Assembly (NCBI GenBank): GCA_903893795.1
Contig: CAITNO010000140.1
Location: 1 to 56,869 of the forward strand
DNA length: 56,869 bases
Reading direction: 5' to 3'
Source: Candidatus Hydrogenedentota bacterium
Lineage (GTDB): Bacteria; Hydrogenedentota; Hydrogenedentia; Hydrogenedentales; CAITNO01
Shown: piece after piece, positions 24,601 to 32,962 of the stretch
How the letters are laid out: the number at the start of each line of letters is the position of its first letter
Numbering within the stretch: position 1 is the stretch's first letter
Notes under the pieces: generated by a model
Seen by the model: only the letters and a program-made list of their open reading frames with translations
Told to the model about the DNA's origin: nothing
Databases searched by the model: none
Made by a program: the position numbers and the translations under genes

Positions 24601-25939
24601 CGCTCTCGAAACAGTTTCTTTTGGGCTGGTACAGGATCCGGACGGGCGGATCTGGCGGGTGGAACACGTCGAAAATGCCCGTTATGCCGTTTCCGTGTGG
24701 ACAGGACAGCGCTGGTTCTCGCGGCCGGTGGAGTGGGGGCCGGGTTTGTGGCCCCTGCTGGCCGTGGATTCCGCCCACCGCCTGTGGCTGACGGCAAAGG
24801 ATGCGGAATCACCCGTCCGCGTTTTCTCTCCGCTCGGCGAAGACATGCTCGGAGAGGGCACCTGGAAGAAGTATGACAATCTGCGCGACGCGCTCGACGC
24901 AGTCGGAGATTCGACGCTGCGCTTCTCGGCCACCCAGCACATGGAGGCATCTCCGCTCGGCAGCCTCGCAGGCTCTCCGAAAGGCGACCTGGTCTTCGTC
25001 ACGCCCGATGCGCTTCACGCGCGGCTGGCCGGCACATGGCGCCGCTGGGGCGCCGCGGAACTGCCCGGCGCGCTCGACCCCTCCACCGGGCAATGGCGCC
25101 TGCTGTTTGACGCCGAAAACCGTTTGACCGTCGAGCGGCGGCAGGATGTGCTGCGGCTCGAAGGCGAATGGGCTGTCGAAACACGGACGAAGAAGGTGTC
25201 TCCCGGCAATCTGGCTGTGGCCGCTTTTGCCCGGGTGCCGGCCTGGAACATGCAGCCCGATGGGCTCATTTGCAGCAGTTTCGGCGTGGGCGCGCTGGTA
25301 CTCCCCAAGGCGGACCTTCCTTCCGGATATCCATCCATGGTCGGCTGCGTCCTCATAGACCCGACTGGCACGGCGTTTGCGCAAAGTCGGCCGGAAGACC
25401 AAAATTGCCTGCGCTTTCATTGCGCCGCCGTTCCGCCAAAGACAACCGCCTCACTGGCGACCCGGGACGATGGCGTCCGCGTCATCCGCGTCGACAAGGC
25501 CGATGCCGCGCTCCGGTACGCATGGCACGTGGACGACGGGCCCTGGCAAGGCGCCGTGCCCGATGCGGAAATCGCGCTGCCGCCGCTGCCCGCCGGACCG
25601 CACAGCGTGGAGGTGTGTGCGGTGAATGCCGCCGCATTGCCCGATCCCAAGCCGTTGCGTCTCGAATTTGAGGTGGCGCAGGGCCAGGTCAAAGCCCCCG
25701 AGCCGGCGGACCCGGACGCGCTGATTCAGCAACTGCGCGACGGTTCCCCGGCGGAGAGGGAACAGGCCGCCAAGGCGCTGATTGATTTGGGCGAGCCGGC
25801 CGCGCCGAAAGTGAAAGCGCTGCTGCAGGAAACGAAGGACGAAGGCATGCGCTGGCGGCTCGAGACGATTCTGCAGCGGTTGGAACAGCGCTCCAAACGG
25901 GAAGCGGGGCATGCGCCCGGAGAGACAAAGCAGCCGTGA
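21686..25939 (+). CDS. Exported propeller-type protein 2 (two fused propeller-Ig-HEAT units)
   Basis: A 1417-aa protein with signal peptide MMRFLTALAVMPLLFAGGSALAQ. Unit 1 (to about residue 970): opening SGWTEYTLGPTLEITLQNT, propeller repeats (DSLGRIWCANTGPGGPG), Ig-like WRHGWPDTKHRI...GQQIIEVVAADAQLH, then HEAT-like EAEASLREKGRAGLDGLRQT. Unit 2: propeller QDPDGRIWRVEHVENARYAV, Ig-like YAWHVDDGPWQGAV...GPHSVEVCAVNAA, and a final HEAT-like tail (EREQAAKALIDLGEPAAPKV; KDEGMRWRLETILQRLEQ). That tail resembles the single HEAT-like repeat that ends many planctomycete propeller proteins. The start at 21686/21689 is chosen for the signal peptide and AAAAGGGGAG upstream; an ATG at 21650 overlapping the previous stop is the alternative. 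Confidence 0.72.
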   Translation: MMRFLTALAVMPLLFAGGSALAQLAPSPASGWTEYTLGPTLEITLQNTVSKRGGLRVATDVNLDNIVAAKSGLWAVAEHQQVFVHWSVGAWHAVLGPPSLPDLVHINDAFEGPDGAACFLYFVPNVDGPQCVLLREGQWRAISEPQVFRDGRLHGPVRMLADTLGGVWCDGGAGHFADQPGWKVLAELPEDTRLAPPLCPWELRSRYGSYQEFYRLDSLGRIWCANTGPGGPGGFAPVVIIDPNPERPKRAAAQDSDWGRAYAVADTKGNWLKEWEAVAKAEPSTTSRARVVPYDGKRFWVILGGRQIWEVNHATLEGTLVWKSTDERSPKLEMLCKLGNAWYAFGAKKLFRLKDGTLDPVPMDQELYAAPRPAPTAGGDWLYRSSDTLWFVPNNGGPFRLVDRQSGIMIDHMYGVTTLPSGEAVAWEYDGNVAVLPKAADFSTRPPLLTPPAEGSIGQIPPDAAAGRAGCAWMQMHPEAVRSATGKIFGFPADDAEERLARWDGVSWTYLNLPERFSGGKPPIRDRDVLGNLWLFGSQNAEGKQACAKFLPDEERWQEFDDVEQVISALQPNEMLCPVYGGTRLEPVRSAKGDTIRITDKQLCVFTNGEWKRWSIPEFWKVLSDVAAAAASASPPLSPNLTRKPLPPEPERFDEEAAVTRIQGGALGLRLSSGTELAFKDGTWATVPMPWATRIIDSLGLPQIVSIDKDGAPGTRWRNHIECSYELENRCLYRTFRGERKPVFAEMPMTPLPLSDNTFSAAAGPGGWPVLFLESGLVFVPLDPFLPRFNETVETVEGNRVRIAAKDVPAGATVYWRHGWPDTKHRIVSRNGKGEIIHEENPPEWQVLEGGETQIGPFPDGQQIIEVVAADAQLHTSETLRAVIKIEAPADSVTLWARAVADAWPKHALEAEASLREKGRAGLDGLRQTLKTAPPEKAPALRRMIQIVDADRYVEAPEPSVRLPETATDTRPALETVSFGLVQDPDGRIWRVEHVENARYAVSVWTGQRWFSRPVEWGPGLWPLLAVDSAHRLWLTAKDAESPVRVFSPLGEDMLGEGTWKKYDNLRDALDAVGDSTLRFSATQHMEASPLGSLAGSPKGDLVFVTPDALHARLAGTWRRWGAAELPGALDPSTGQWRLLFDAENRLTVERRQDVLRLEGEWAVETRTKKVSPGNLAVAAFARVPAWNMQPDGLICSSFGVGALVLPKADLPSGYPSMVGCVLIDPTGTAFAQSRPEDQNCLRFHCAAVPPKTTASLATRDDGVRVIRVDKADAALRYAWHVDDGPWQGAVPDAEIALPPLPAGPHSVEVCAVNAAALPDPKPLRLEFEVAQGQVKAPEPADPDALIQQLRDGSPAEREQAAKALIDLGEPAAPKVKALLQETKDEGMRWRLETILQRLEQRSKREAGHAPGETKQP

Positions 25940-28900
25940 CGTACAGAGCGACGGCTCCAATACTGGCGCTGGCGGCGCTTTTCGTCGCGTGCGCGGCAGA
26001 GGTTGAGGCGGACATTGCAAGCGGCTGGACAGACTACACGCTCGGTCCGCCGCTGGAAATCACGCCTCAGAGCGTTATCAGCAAGCGCAGCGGCCAGACC
26101 ACCCAGAATGACTATGTCCTTAACAATGTCATTGCCACGCCCGGCGGCCTGTGGACGTTTGTTTCTGTGTCCCACGGCATCGCCCACTGGCACGACGGCG
26201 CGTGGCGCCGGGTCTTCGCCCCCGGCCTGCCCCCCGACGATTTCACTGTTCAATACTCCGACAGGGGGCCGGACGGGTCCGCCTGTTTCGTTTGGAGATC
26301 GGTGGAGGGTGACGGAACCAGTTTCGCCATGTTCCGCGCGGGAAAGGTTAAGGTCACAACGGCGTCGTCTTTCACCGCGAAGAACGAGTTCCCAAAGCGG
26401 CTACTGGCGGACCGGCTGGGCACGGTGTGGTGCGACGAGCGCGACATTCTTGCCAATCCCGACTGGAAGGACGTCGGTGTTGTCACAAACAAGAGCAAGC
26501 TCTACACTGGCTTGCGGACCTGGGGCTTTCATCCGGGCTATCTGCCCCGCGAAGAAAGCCTCCAGACGGACGAACTGGGCAGGGTCTGGTGTGCGGGCGT
26601 GCGCTTTGGCGATGGTTCGTTGTATCCTCCGGTGGTCGTCATAGACCCGGCGTTTTCGGAGTCGCGGCGGCCCGTCGCGCAGGACAATGAATGGGCCTGC
26701 TCTTTTGCGGTGGTCAACACCATGGGAGAATGGCTGACGCCGGAGTACGCTGTGGAGCCTCCGAAACCAGACCGGGTTCAGTCCAGGGTGGTCAGGGGCA
26801 CGGACAACTTTTTCCGCGTGGTGGTACGCGGCAGGGACGTTTGGAAGGTCAACCCCGTGACGATGGAGGGGACGCTCCTGTGGCACGGGGACGCCGAATC
26901 CTCGCCTTGGATTTACAATGTCGTCGAGACGGCCGACGGATGGTATGCCGTGGCCGGGGGCGAGCTTTTCCGAATCGAGTCGCACAATCTAATGCCTGTG
27001 TTCCCCTGTCCCGGTGCGCAAGACTGGGGGGTGCACGCCATCACCGCCGAAGGCGCGTGGATTGCCGGCGGATCCAGCCGTCTGCGGTTTCTGCCTGCCG
27101 ACGGCAGTCCATGCCGCGTGGTGGACAATCAAACGGCAAAAGGCTTGAACGATATCTACAGCGTCGCCCTGCTTCCCGGCGGCGATGCGGTGGGTTACAA
27201 CAATTCCGGGCTGGTGGTGCCCCTTCCAAGTGCCGCGGGCATCTCCCCCAAACCGCCCTTATTGCCGGTGCCCGCGGAAGGTTCGATGGGCCAGATTCCG
27301 CCGGACCCGAAGAAAGGGTGTCCGGGACTCGCCTGGACCGAGTTGTATCCTCCTGCCGTGCGGAGCGCGGACGGCAGGTTGTATGGATTCCCCAATGTCC
27401 CCGTTAGGGATCGGATTGCCCGGTGGGACGGCGTTTGTTGGAGATATCTTGGCGTTCCGAAATGGTTCACCAAAGAGGTGCAGTTCAACTGCCAAAACGA
27501 CGTGCTCGGAAACCTCTGGATTTTCGGAAAGATTGGACCGGACGGCAGACAGACCTGCGCCAAGTTCCTGCCGGATGAGGAACGTTGGCAGGAGCATGAC
27601 GACGTTGAAAGATTGATCCCCACACTTGGCGAAAATGAGATGCTGTTTCCCGACATCGGGGGCATGCGGATTCGGCCGGTCCGGAATGCCCGGGGCGAAA
27701 CCATGCGGATCACAAGCCGCGAATTAAGCTTGTTTGCCGACGGAAAATGGAGACGCTGGTCCGCCGATGATTTGTTGAAAGAAATGACCCGTGCGGACAG
27801 CATGGCCGATCCCTTGTCCCCGGTGATTCCGGTGGAGACAATTCGGAGATTGCTTCCCTCTAATCTGGACGCATTCTATGACGGCGCTGTCATCACACGG
27901 ATTAAGGGGGGAGGCTTCGGGCTGCAGTTTCCTTCCGGCACGAACATCGAATTGAAGGACGGCGCCTGGACGCCAACGCTTAGGGCCGGAAATCAGTACT
28001 GCATGGACTACGCAGGAATGTCAGAGTCCTACTCTGCCGACAACAACAACAGTCCGGGAACGCGCTGGCTCAGCCAATTGGAGTGTTCCTATGAACTGAA
28101 GGAGGGGTGTCTGTATCGCGTCTTCCGCGACGAGATGAAGCCCGTATTCTCCGAAATGCCTGCATCGCCGCTGCCCGTCACGGACACATCCTTCGCGGCC
28201 ACCGCGGGTCCCGGCGGATGGCCCCTGTTCTCGCTGCCGACGGGCATGTTGTTCGTGCTCTTTGATCCCATTCTCGCAAGGCCGCAGGCAACGGTCGAAA
28301 TCGTGAACGGGAATTATCTGCGCATCGATGCGAAGGGCCTGCCTGAGGGTGGCCGGGCATTTTGGCGTGAAAACTGGCCGGATGACAAATCCCCAAGCAC
28401 CAGGAGTGAAGGCAGAACGTTCACCTTCCACGACAAGCCCGAAAAGTGGAAGTCCGTGGCCGATGGAGGTACTGTGATTGGCCCGTTCGAGGACGGTGAC
28501 CGCATCATCGAGGTCGTGGGGGCCGACGCGCAGGCGCACGCCAGTGAAACGATGCGGGCGGTGGTCAGGATCGACGCGCACGCGGACGTCATTGGGCAGT
28601 GGGCGCGAGCCCTGGTCGATGCATGGCCGCAGCATGCGTCCGAGGCCGAGGCCTCGCTCCGCGAGAAGGGTAGCGCCGCTCTCGATGGACTCCGGCAGGC
28701 GCTCAAGACCGTTCCGCCGGAGAAGGCGCCGGCGCTGCGGCGCATGATTCAAATCGTGGACGCCGATCAGTATGTCGAAGCGCCCCAGCCTCCGGTGCGT
28801 CTGCCGGAATCTCCCACAAACACCAGCCCGACGGTGGAACAGGTGTCTTACGGCCGGTCGCAGGACCTGGACGGGTGGGTCTGGCGTGTCGGAAACATCG

Positions 28901-30204
28901 AGAACGCCCGCTATTCCGTCTCCGTATGGACCGGCCAGCGCTGGTTCTCGCGGCCAGCGAACTGGGGCACCGGCCTGTGGCCCCTGCTGGCCGTGGATTC
29001 CGCCCACCGGCTGTGGCTGACGGGGCACAACGCGGAGTCGCCCATCCGCATTTTCTCCCCGCTCGGCGAAGACATGCTCGGCGAAGGCACCTGGAAGAAA
29101 TATGACAACCTGCGCGATGCGCTCGACGCCTGCTGGGAGCCCTCGCTGCGGTTCTCGGAGGGCCGGATCGCATCGGCATCTCCATTGTGCAGCCTGGTCG
29201 GCGCTCCGAACGGCGACCTGGCCTTTGCCGCCCCCGACGCGCTTCACGCGCGCATTTCCGGCAGATGGCGCCGCTGGGGCCCGGCGGAACGGCCCGGCAT
29301 GTTTGCCCCCGCCGTCAGAGATTGGCACCTGTGGTATGACGGCGGCAACCGTTTGACGGTGGTGAGGAGGGAGGACGTCTTGCGCCTTGCGCCGTCTGGT
29401 GAATGGTCGGTCAAAACGCGGTTTGGACGCCCGTTTGCGGGCGCTTCGGGCGCGCCTTCGCGGAATTCGGTGTGGGAGAGGCTGCCGGACGGGCTCCACT
29501 GCACCAGTTTCGGCGTGAGTGCGCTGGTGGTTCCAAATGCGGAGCTTCCATCGGCGTGCACGCCCCAGGTCGGAAGTGTCTTGATCGACCCGGCTGGCAC
29601 TATGTTTATCGAGAGCGCGCCGGACGGAAACGATTGCCTGCGCATTCACTGTTCCTCCATTCCGCCCAAGACAAACGCCGCTGTGGCCATCAGAGAGGAC
29701 GGTGTCCGCGTGATCCGCGTGGAACGACCAGACGCGTCGCTCCGGCATGCGTGGCACTTGGACGGCGGCCCATGGCACGATGCGGTGGCTGATTCGGAAA
29801 TCGTGCTGCCGCCGCTCCCCGCCGGTTGGCACAACGTAGAGGTATGTGCGGTGAATGCCACCGCATTGCCTGATCCCAGACCACTCCGCCTCGGCTTCGA
29901 AGCAGCCCCGGGCGAAATCAAGCCTCCCGAACCGGCCGTCATCGACGCATTACTGCAAAAACTGGCCAATGGTCCGATATCAGACAAGGAACAAGCCGCA
30001 AGAGATTTAGTAAAGTTGGGGGTGACAATTCTGCCCAAAGCTAGGGCGCTCCTGAAAGAAACGAAGGATGAGAGCGTGATCTGGTGGACCGAAGTAGTAA
30101 TCCAGCATATTGAAAAGGAAGCAAAGCCAGCCGACGATGACAGCGCGGAGCCCGACACGCCAAACCTTGAACCCAAAGCACTCATTGAAGTACCCATTAT
30201 CTGA
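25936..30204 (+). CDS. Exported propeller-type protein 3 (two fused propeller-Ig-HEAT units)
   Basis: A 1422-aa close paralog of the preceding gene, starting at GTG 25936 in a four-base overlap with its stop (GTGA), so translation is coupled. The N-terminus (ATAPILALAALFVACAAEVEAD) is a signal sequence; a Cys at its end could make it a lipoprotein but the lipobox is poor. The order of domains is the same: opening SGWTDYTLGPPLEIT, propeller 1, Ig-like, HEAT-like EAEASLREKGSAALDGLRQA, propeller 2 (QDLDGWVWRVGNIENARYSV), Ig-like and HEAT-like tail. Several stretches are nearly identical at the DNA level to the previous gene, for example the segment encoding LWPLLAVDSAHRLWLT. Function unknown. 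Confidence 0.72.
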   Translation: MTYRATAPILALAALFVACAAEVEADIASGWTDYTLGPPLEITPQSVISKRSGQTTQNDYVLNNVIATPGGLWTFVSVSHGIAHWHDGAWRRVFAPGLPPDDFTVQYSDRGPDGSACFVWRSVEGDGTSFAMFRAGKVKVTTASSFTAKNEFPKRLLADRLGTVWCDERDILANPDWKDVGVVTNKSKLYTGLRTWGFHPGYLPREESLQTDELGRVWCAGVRFGDGSLYPPVVVIDPAFSESRRPVAQDNEWACSFAVVNTMGEWLTPEYAVEPPKPDRVQSRVVRGTDNFFRVVVRGRDVWKVNPVTMEGTLLWHGDAESSPWIYNVVETADGWYAVAGGELFRIESHNLMPVFPCPGAQDWGVHAITAEGAWIAGGSSRLRFLPADGSPCRVVDNQTAKGLNDIYSVALLPGGDAVGYNNSGLVVPLPSAAGISPKPPLLPVPAEGSMGQIPPDPKKGCPGLAWTELYPPAVRSADGRLYGFPNVPVRDRIARWDGVCWRYLGVPKWFTKEVQFNCQNDVLGNLWIFGKIGPDGRQTCAKFLPDEERWQEHDDVERLIPTLGENEMLFPDIGGMRIRPVRNARGETMRITSRELSLFADGKWRRWSADDLLKEMTRADSMADPLSPVIPVETIRRLLPSNLDAFYDGAVITRIKGGGFGLQFPSGTNIELKDGAWTPTLRAGNQYCMDYAGMSESYSADNNNSPGTRWLSQLECSYELKEGCLYRVFRDEMKPVFSEMPASPLPVTDTSFAATAGPGGWPLFSLPTGMLFVLFDPILARPQATVEIVNGNYLRIDAKGLPEGGRAFWRENWPDDKSPSTRSEGRTFTFHDKPEKWKSVADGGTVIGPFEDGDRIIEVVGADAQAHASETMRAVVRIDAHADVIGQWARALVDAWPQHASEAEASLREKGSAALDGLRQALKTVPPEKAPALRRMIQIVDADQYVEAPQPPVRLPESPTNTSPTVEQVSYGRSQDLDGWVWRVGNIENARYSVSVWTGQRWFSRPANWGTGLWPLLAVDSAHRLWLTGHNAESPIRIFSPLGEDMLGEGTWKKYDNLRDALDACWEPSLRFSEGRIASASPLCSLVGAPNGDLAFAAPDALHARISGRWRRWGPAERPGMFAPAVRDWHLWYDGGNRLTVVRREDVLRLAPSGEWSVKTRFGRPFAGASGAPSRNSVWERLPDGLHCTSFGVSALVVPNAELPSACTPQVGSVLIDPAGTMFIESAPDGNDCLRIHCSSIPPKTNAAVAIREDGVRVIRVERPDASLRHAWHLDGGPWHDAVADSEIVLPPLPAGWHNVEVCAVNATALPDPRPLRLGFEAAPGEIKPPEPAVIDALLQKLANGPISDKEQAARDLVKLGVTILPKARALLKETKDESVIWWTEVVIQHIEKEAKPADDDSAEPDTPNLEPKALIEVPII

Positions 30205-30239
30205 CCCGGCCGGTGATGAACACTTGGAGGATGTCTTGC

Positions 30240-31304
30240 ATGATGAAGCACTTGGCAGTTCTTTTCACCTGTGCTTTGCTGGTGTATGGATGCTCCCGTT
30301 CGGCGGGAGAGGTGGCTTCGCCCCCGCCGCAAATGCCTTCAACCGCGCCGCCCGCCGCACCGGCGGAAGCCGACCAGATAAAGGTCCTGCCCCGTCTGTC
30401 CGTCGAAATGCAGAAGAACGACCGCAAGGAACCCGAAGCCGACCAGATGATAGCGGTCTTTGTGGACGGCAAGGAGATGTCCTGGTCATCCAGCCGGGGT
30501 GCCATGGCAAACCGGGGGGCGCAGGTGCGCCTCGTTGTGAAGCCGGACCCGGATTTCCAGTTCATCTGCTGGAAGCAGCTCCCGCCGTCCATCGGCATGA
30601 AGAATCCCCCGCGGCGCCTTGGACGGGAAGAGGGCGGCATGCGTCTCGACACGGATATCAGCTACGTCGCCGAGCACACGGGCGTCTACCCGGTCGCCTT
30701 GTTCAATTACAACCCGGACGCGGCCCAGGTGGACCTGGTGGCCGACTACCGGGCCTTCTTGAAGGAATTGCAGCTTGCCGCGACGCCCGAGGAGGCCGAT
30801 ACCTTCGACCGCGGCGGCATGGAGTATCTGCAGGACAACACAACGAAATGCGTGGGAAACGGCGTGCCGGACATCGCCGAATTTGCCCTGCTCAACGCCA
30901 TCCTGAAGAGCGGCTGGATCGATTTCAGCCATACCGAAGGCGTGGTGGACTCCGTCGTCTGGAAACAGTACAGAAAGGATCTCGAAATTGCGGCGAAAAC
31001 GTTGCCCATGGCGCCGCCCGCCGTGCAGCGGGCCGTTGTCGCCTACGAAATGTCGGGAAACTTCAACACGCGCGTGTGGCTGACCCAGGCAATCAAGAAG
31101 CAATACGGAATCGTCATCTGGGATGTGCCCTTTGATCGCCATGCCGACAAGTGGCTGGTGATGGACGACCATGCCGACGCGGACCAGGACGGGCGCAGGA
31201 ACATCGAGGAATGGCACGCGGCGGTGGAAAAGGCCGGCCCCGGCGCTCCCTTGGACAAGGTTCTCAGCCTCTTTGTCGATCTGGCACTGGATCCCGCACG
31301 CTGA
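30240..31304 (+). CDS. Lipoprotein with Asp-rich calcium-loop-like motif (paralog of 16431-17426)
   Basis: A 354-aa lipoprotein: MKHLAVLFTCALLVYGC gives a lipobox (LVYGC), followed by a Pro/Ala linker. It shares with the 16431-17426 protein the region beginning VDLVADYRAFLKELQL, the stretch LPMAPPAVQRAVVAY, and the C-terminal DDHADADQDGRRNIEEWH loop, which resembles dockerin or thrombospondin type-3 calcium-binding repeats. GGAGG lies nine bases before the ATG at 30240. It follows propeller gene 3 by 35 bases and is likely the last gene of the operon, so one such protein stands at each end of the locus. Confidence 0.72.
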   Translation: MMKHLAVLFTCALLVYGCSRSAGEVASPPPQMPSTAPPAAPAEADQIKVLPRLSVEMQKNDRKEPEADQMIAVFVDGKEMSWSSSRGAMANRGAQVRLVVKPDPDFQFICWKQLPPSIGMKNPPRRLGREEGGMRLDTDISYVAEHTGVYPVALFNYNPDAAQVDLVADYRAFLKELQLAATPEEADTFDRGGMEYLQDNTTKCVGNGVPDIAEFALLNAILKSGWIDFSHTEGVVDSVVWKQYRKDLEIAAKTLPMAPPAVQRAVVAYEMSGNFNTRVWLTQAIKKQYGIVIWDVPFDRHADKWLVMDDHADADQDGRRNIEEWHAAVEKAGPGAPLDKVLSLFVDLALDPAR

Positions 31305-32454
31305 GCCGGGGTAGCGCCGCGTACCCTATGTGGACCGAGGCGGCAACGCCGCCGCTTTGTCTGGCATTTCGCAAACGATCCAAATCCCTCGAAACCCTTG
31401 GTCGCAGGAGGCTTCGCCTGTTCGTTCTGCCTGTTTCCCATGCATCTTCGCAAGCACCGCAGGCCAAAGCGCGGCTGTCTCGCAGCGCAAATGGGGCGCC
31501 TTGTTCTATGTGTCCTCGCGGGGCTGCGACCATGCCAACGGATTCTGTCCGGTCCGTCCGTCGAACTGGTCACGGTCCCCATCCAGTCAACTCGGCGCAC
31601 AGTCAGTGCTGGTTGCGTAGGCTAACACGTGAACACACCGCGTCTCTTGGAGTTTTCGGAGCCCGGAAAACCGCCCCACGCCCGCACCCGATGAAACTGC
31701 ACCGCCCCCCCCCGGTGACTCGAACACTGGTCGGGAACCAGTTCACGAGTTGAATCATTCTCTCCATCCCCCCATTGTCAGTCAAAGGGTCTTCTATGCT
31801 CCGCCCCTGCCCCCCGTATCGCCTCCCCTCTCGGGCACACATCGATTCCATGCGGTGCCCGGCGCATGAGGAGCGGCAATCGGATGCGTATTTCCTTCCT
31901 CGCACGCTCAAGTACGGTTTGGCGGAGTGGTCAGTGCGACTTGGTGTGTTCCGAAATTCCAAAAAAAAATCCGCACCCGCTAAGTGGGGTCGAGTTTCCC
32001 TCGGAACCATGGGCGCCCCCCCTCCCCCCCCGGTGGCGTCTCGATGGCAAGGCTCGGAGGTTCATGCAGGCAAGGAGTGGTTCCTGTCGTACCGCGCGAA
32101 TGCCCCTTGCCGCCGTGCACGCGCCTGCCTTCGGCGTGAAGAACAACCGGGCAGGGTGATTGAACCACCCCGTCTGGGTGGACCCTCGGTCCGTCACGTA
32201 CACCGAGAGGAGCTTCGGTGAGCGCGGTGAACCACCAAGTGTGCGGCCCAACCGAGACGAGACAGCATCAGGGCGCTGACGGAAAGCACCGGGGGTTGGA
32301 CAGGGAGATAGGTGTTGGCAACGGCAACGCTCATGGCTGAGACGCGACGTTGATCAAGAAGGCCCCTGGAAGGCCCTGCAAGACGCGAACGGCAAGCTAG
32401 GCGAGTGAATCTGCGTCCGGAACGGCCGCGATCTCTGACGGGCGTACATGTCGA
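31305..32454. other. Long intergenic stretch, probably decayed DNA
   Basis: About 1.15 kb without a supportable gene. It opens with a GC palindromic repeat (31332-31362, same family as 39996-40020 and 48060-48087) that could terminate the propeller operon. It also contains homopolymer runs (nine C at 31705-31713, nine A at 31961-31969, seven and eight C at 32016-32031), and a tRNA-arm-like hairpin at 31726-31742. The right part, 32160-32454, carries hairpin-forming segments around two near-copies of TGAACCACC but nothing assignable. Confidence 0.5.
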
Positions 32455-32676
32455 TTACTCACCCAGCGCTTTCCCGGTTAGGGCCTCGGCCAACACCGCC
32501 AAAAGGGTTTCTCGGTCCACGTTCCGGAGTGCTTCCAGCAAAGCGGCTTTTGGGTCTTGCGTGACGGGTTCTTCCGATTCTGGTGCACCGTGGAGTGCAC
32601 CAGAATCTTCAGTGCCGTGTAACCCCACGTCTTTCAATCCCTTAGAATCCCCCTCGGGAGCGATTTCATCTCCCAC
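32455..32676 (-). pseudogene. 3' end of a second integrase-like gene
   Basis: The minus-strand frame begins DEIAPEGDSKG and ends LLAVLAEALTGKALGE. The DEIAP codons lie in an 18-base block (32655-32672) identical to the integrase 3' end (8863-8880), followed by a shared 13-base block (32679-32691 and 8909-8921). The 28 bases between the blocks in the integrase gene are reduced to six here, which breaks the frame. No catalytic region remains; upstream sequence is not integrase. Confidence 0.55.
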
Positions 32677-32757
32677 GTCCCATCAGACCCCGTTCCCCGC
32701 ATCGGGTTCGCCATAGGGAATCAACCCTGGAGACGCATCTCGTCATTCCCCCGTGTT

Positions 32758-32786
32758 CTCGTTCCCATGTGCCACTTGGGAACGAG
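32758..32786. repeat. Palindromic repeat of the CTCGTTCCCA type
   Basis: A perfect 10-bp inverted repeat CTCGTTCCCA/TGGGAACGAG encloses nine bases. Palindromes with this sequence style recur in many unrelated bacterial genomes as short intergenic repeats. It lies upstream of the glyS promoter and may end transcription from the left. Confidence 0.7.
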
Positions 32787-32813
32787 GAAGGGAACGCAAA
32801 TCCAAGCCGTTAT

Positions 32814-32843
32814 TTGACTTCCAACGCGCGGGACACATAGAAT
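32814..32843 (+). promoter_or_regulatory. Promoter for the glyS operon
   Basis: -35 TTGACT (32814-32819), 18-base spacer, -10 TAGAAT (32838-32843). The predicted leader is about 113 bases and includes a GC-rich pairing around GCCCCCGTGCA...TGCGGGGC followed by GATTTT, which could be an attenuator. No T-box sequence is present. Confidence 0.6.
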
Positions 32844-32962
32844 TACTGCAATTGGCGCCCCCGTGCACGCCGGCATGCGGGGCGATTTTGGCCTTAATTG
32901 GCGCGATTCGGGGTCCCCAGTCCGGGCCTGCCCCGCGGCGACGCGCGGACAGGAGCCCTATC

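Noticed and set aside
28021..29832. A 603-codon minus-strand frame opposite propeller gene 3
   Set aside because: It is the shadow of a conserved paralog pair; no start signal or domain.
31713..31745. Possible tRNA gene on the minus strand
   Set aside because: A T-arm-like and an anticodon-like hairpin overlap, there is no variable loop, D-arm or acceptor pairing, so it is at most a fragment.
32220..32454. Possible 5' end of a group II intron (GTGTG start)
   Set aside because: No domain V/VI hairpin and no reverse transcriptase gene follows.
32843..32962. T-box or riboswitch in the glyS leader
   Set aside because: No T-box sequence and no recognised aptamer; only a simple GC pairing is visible.
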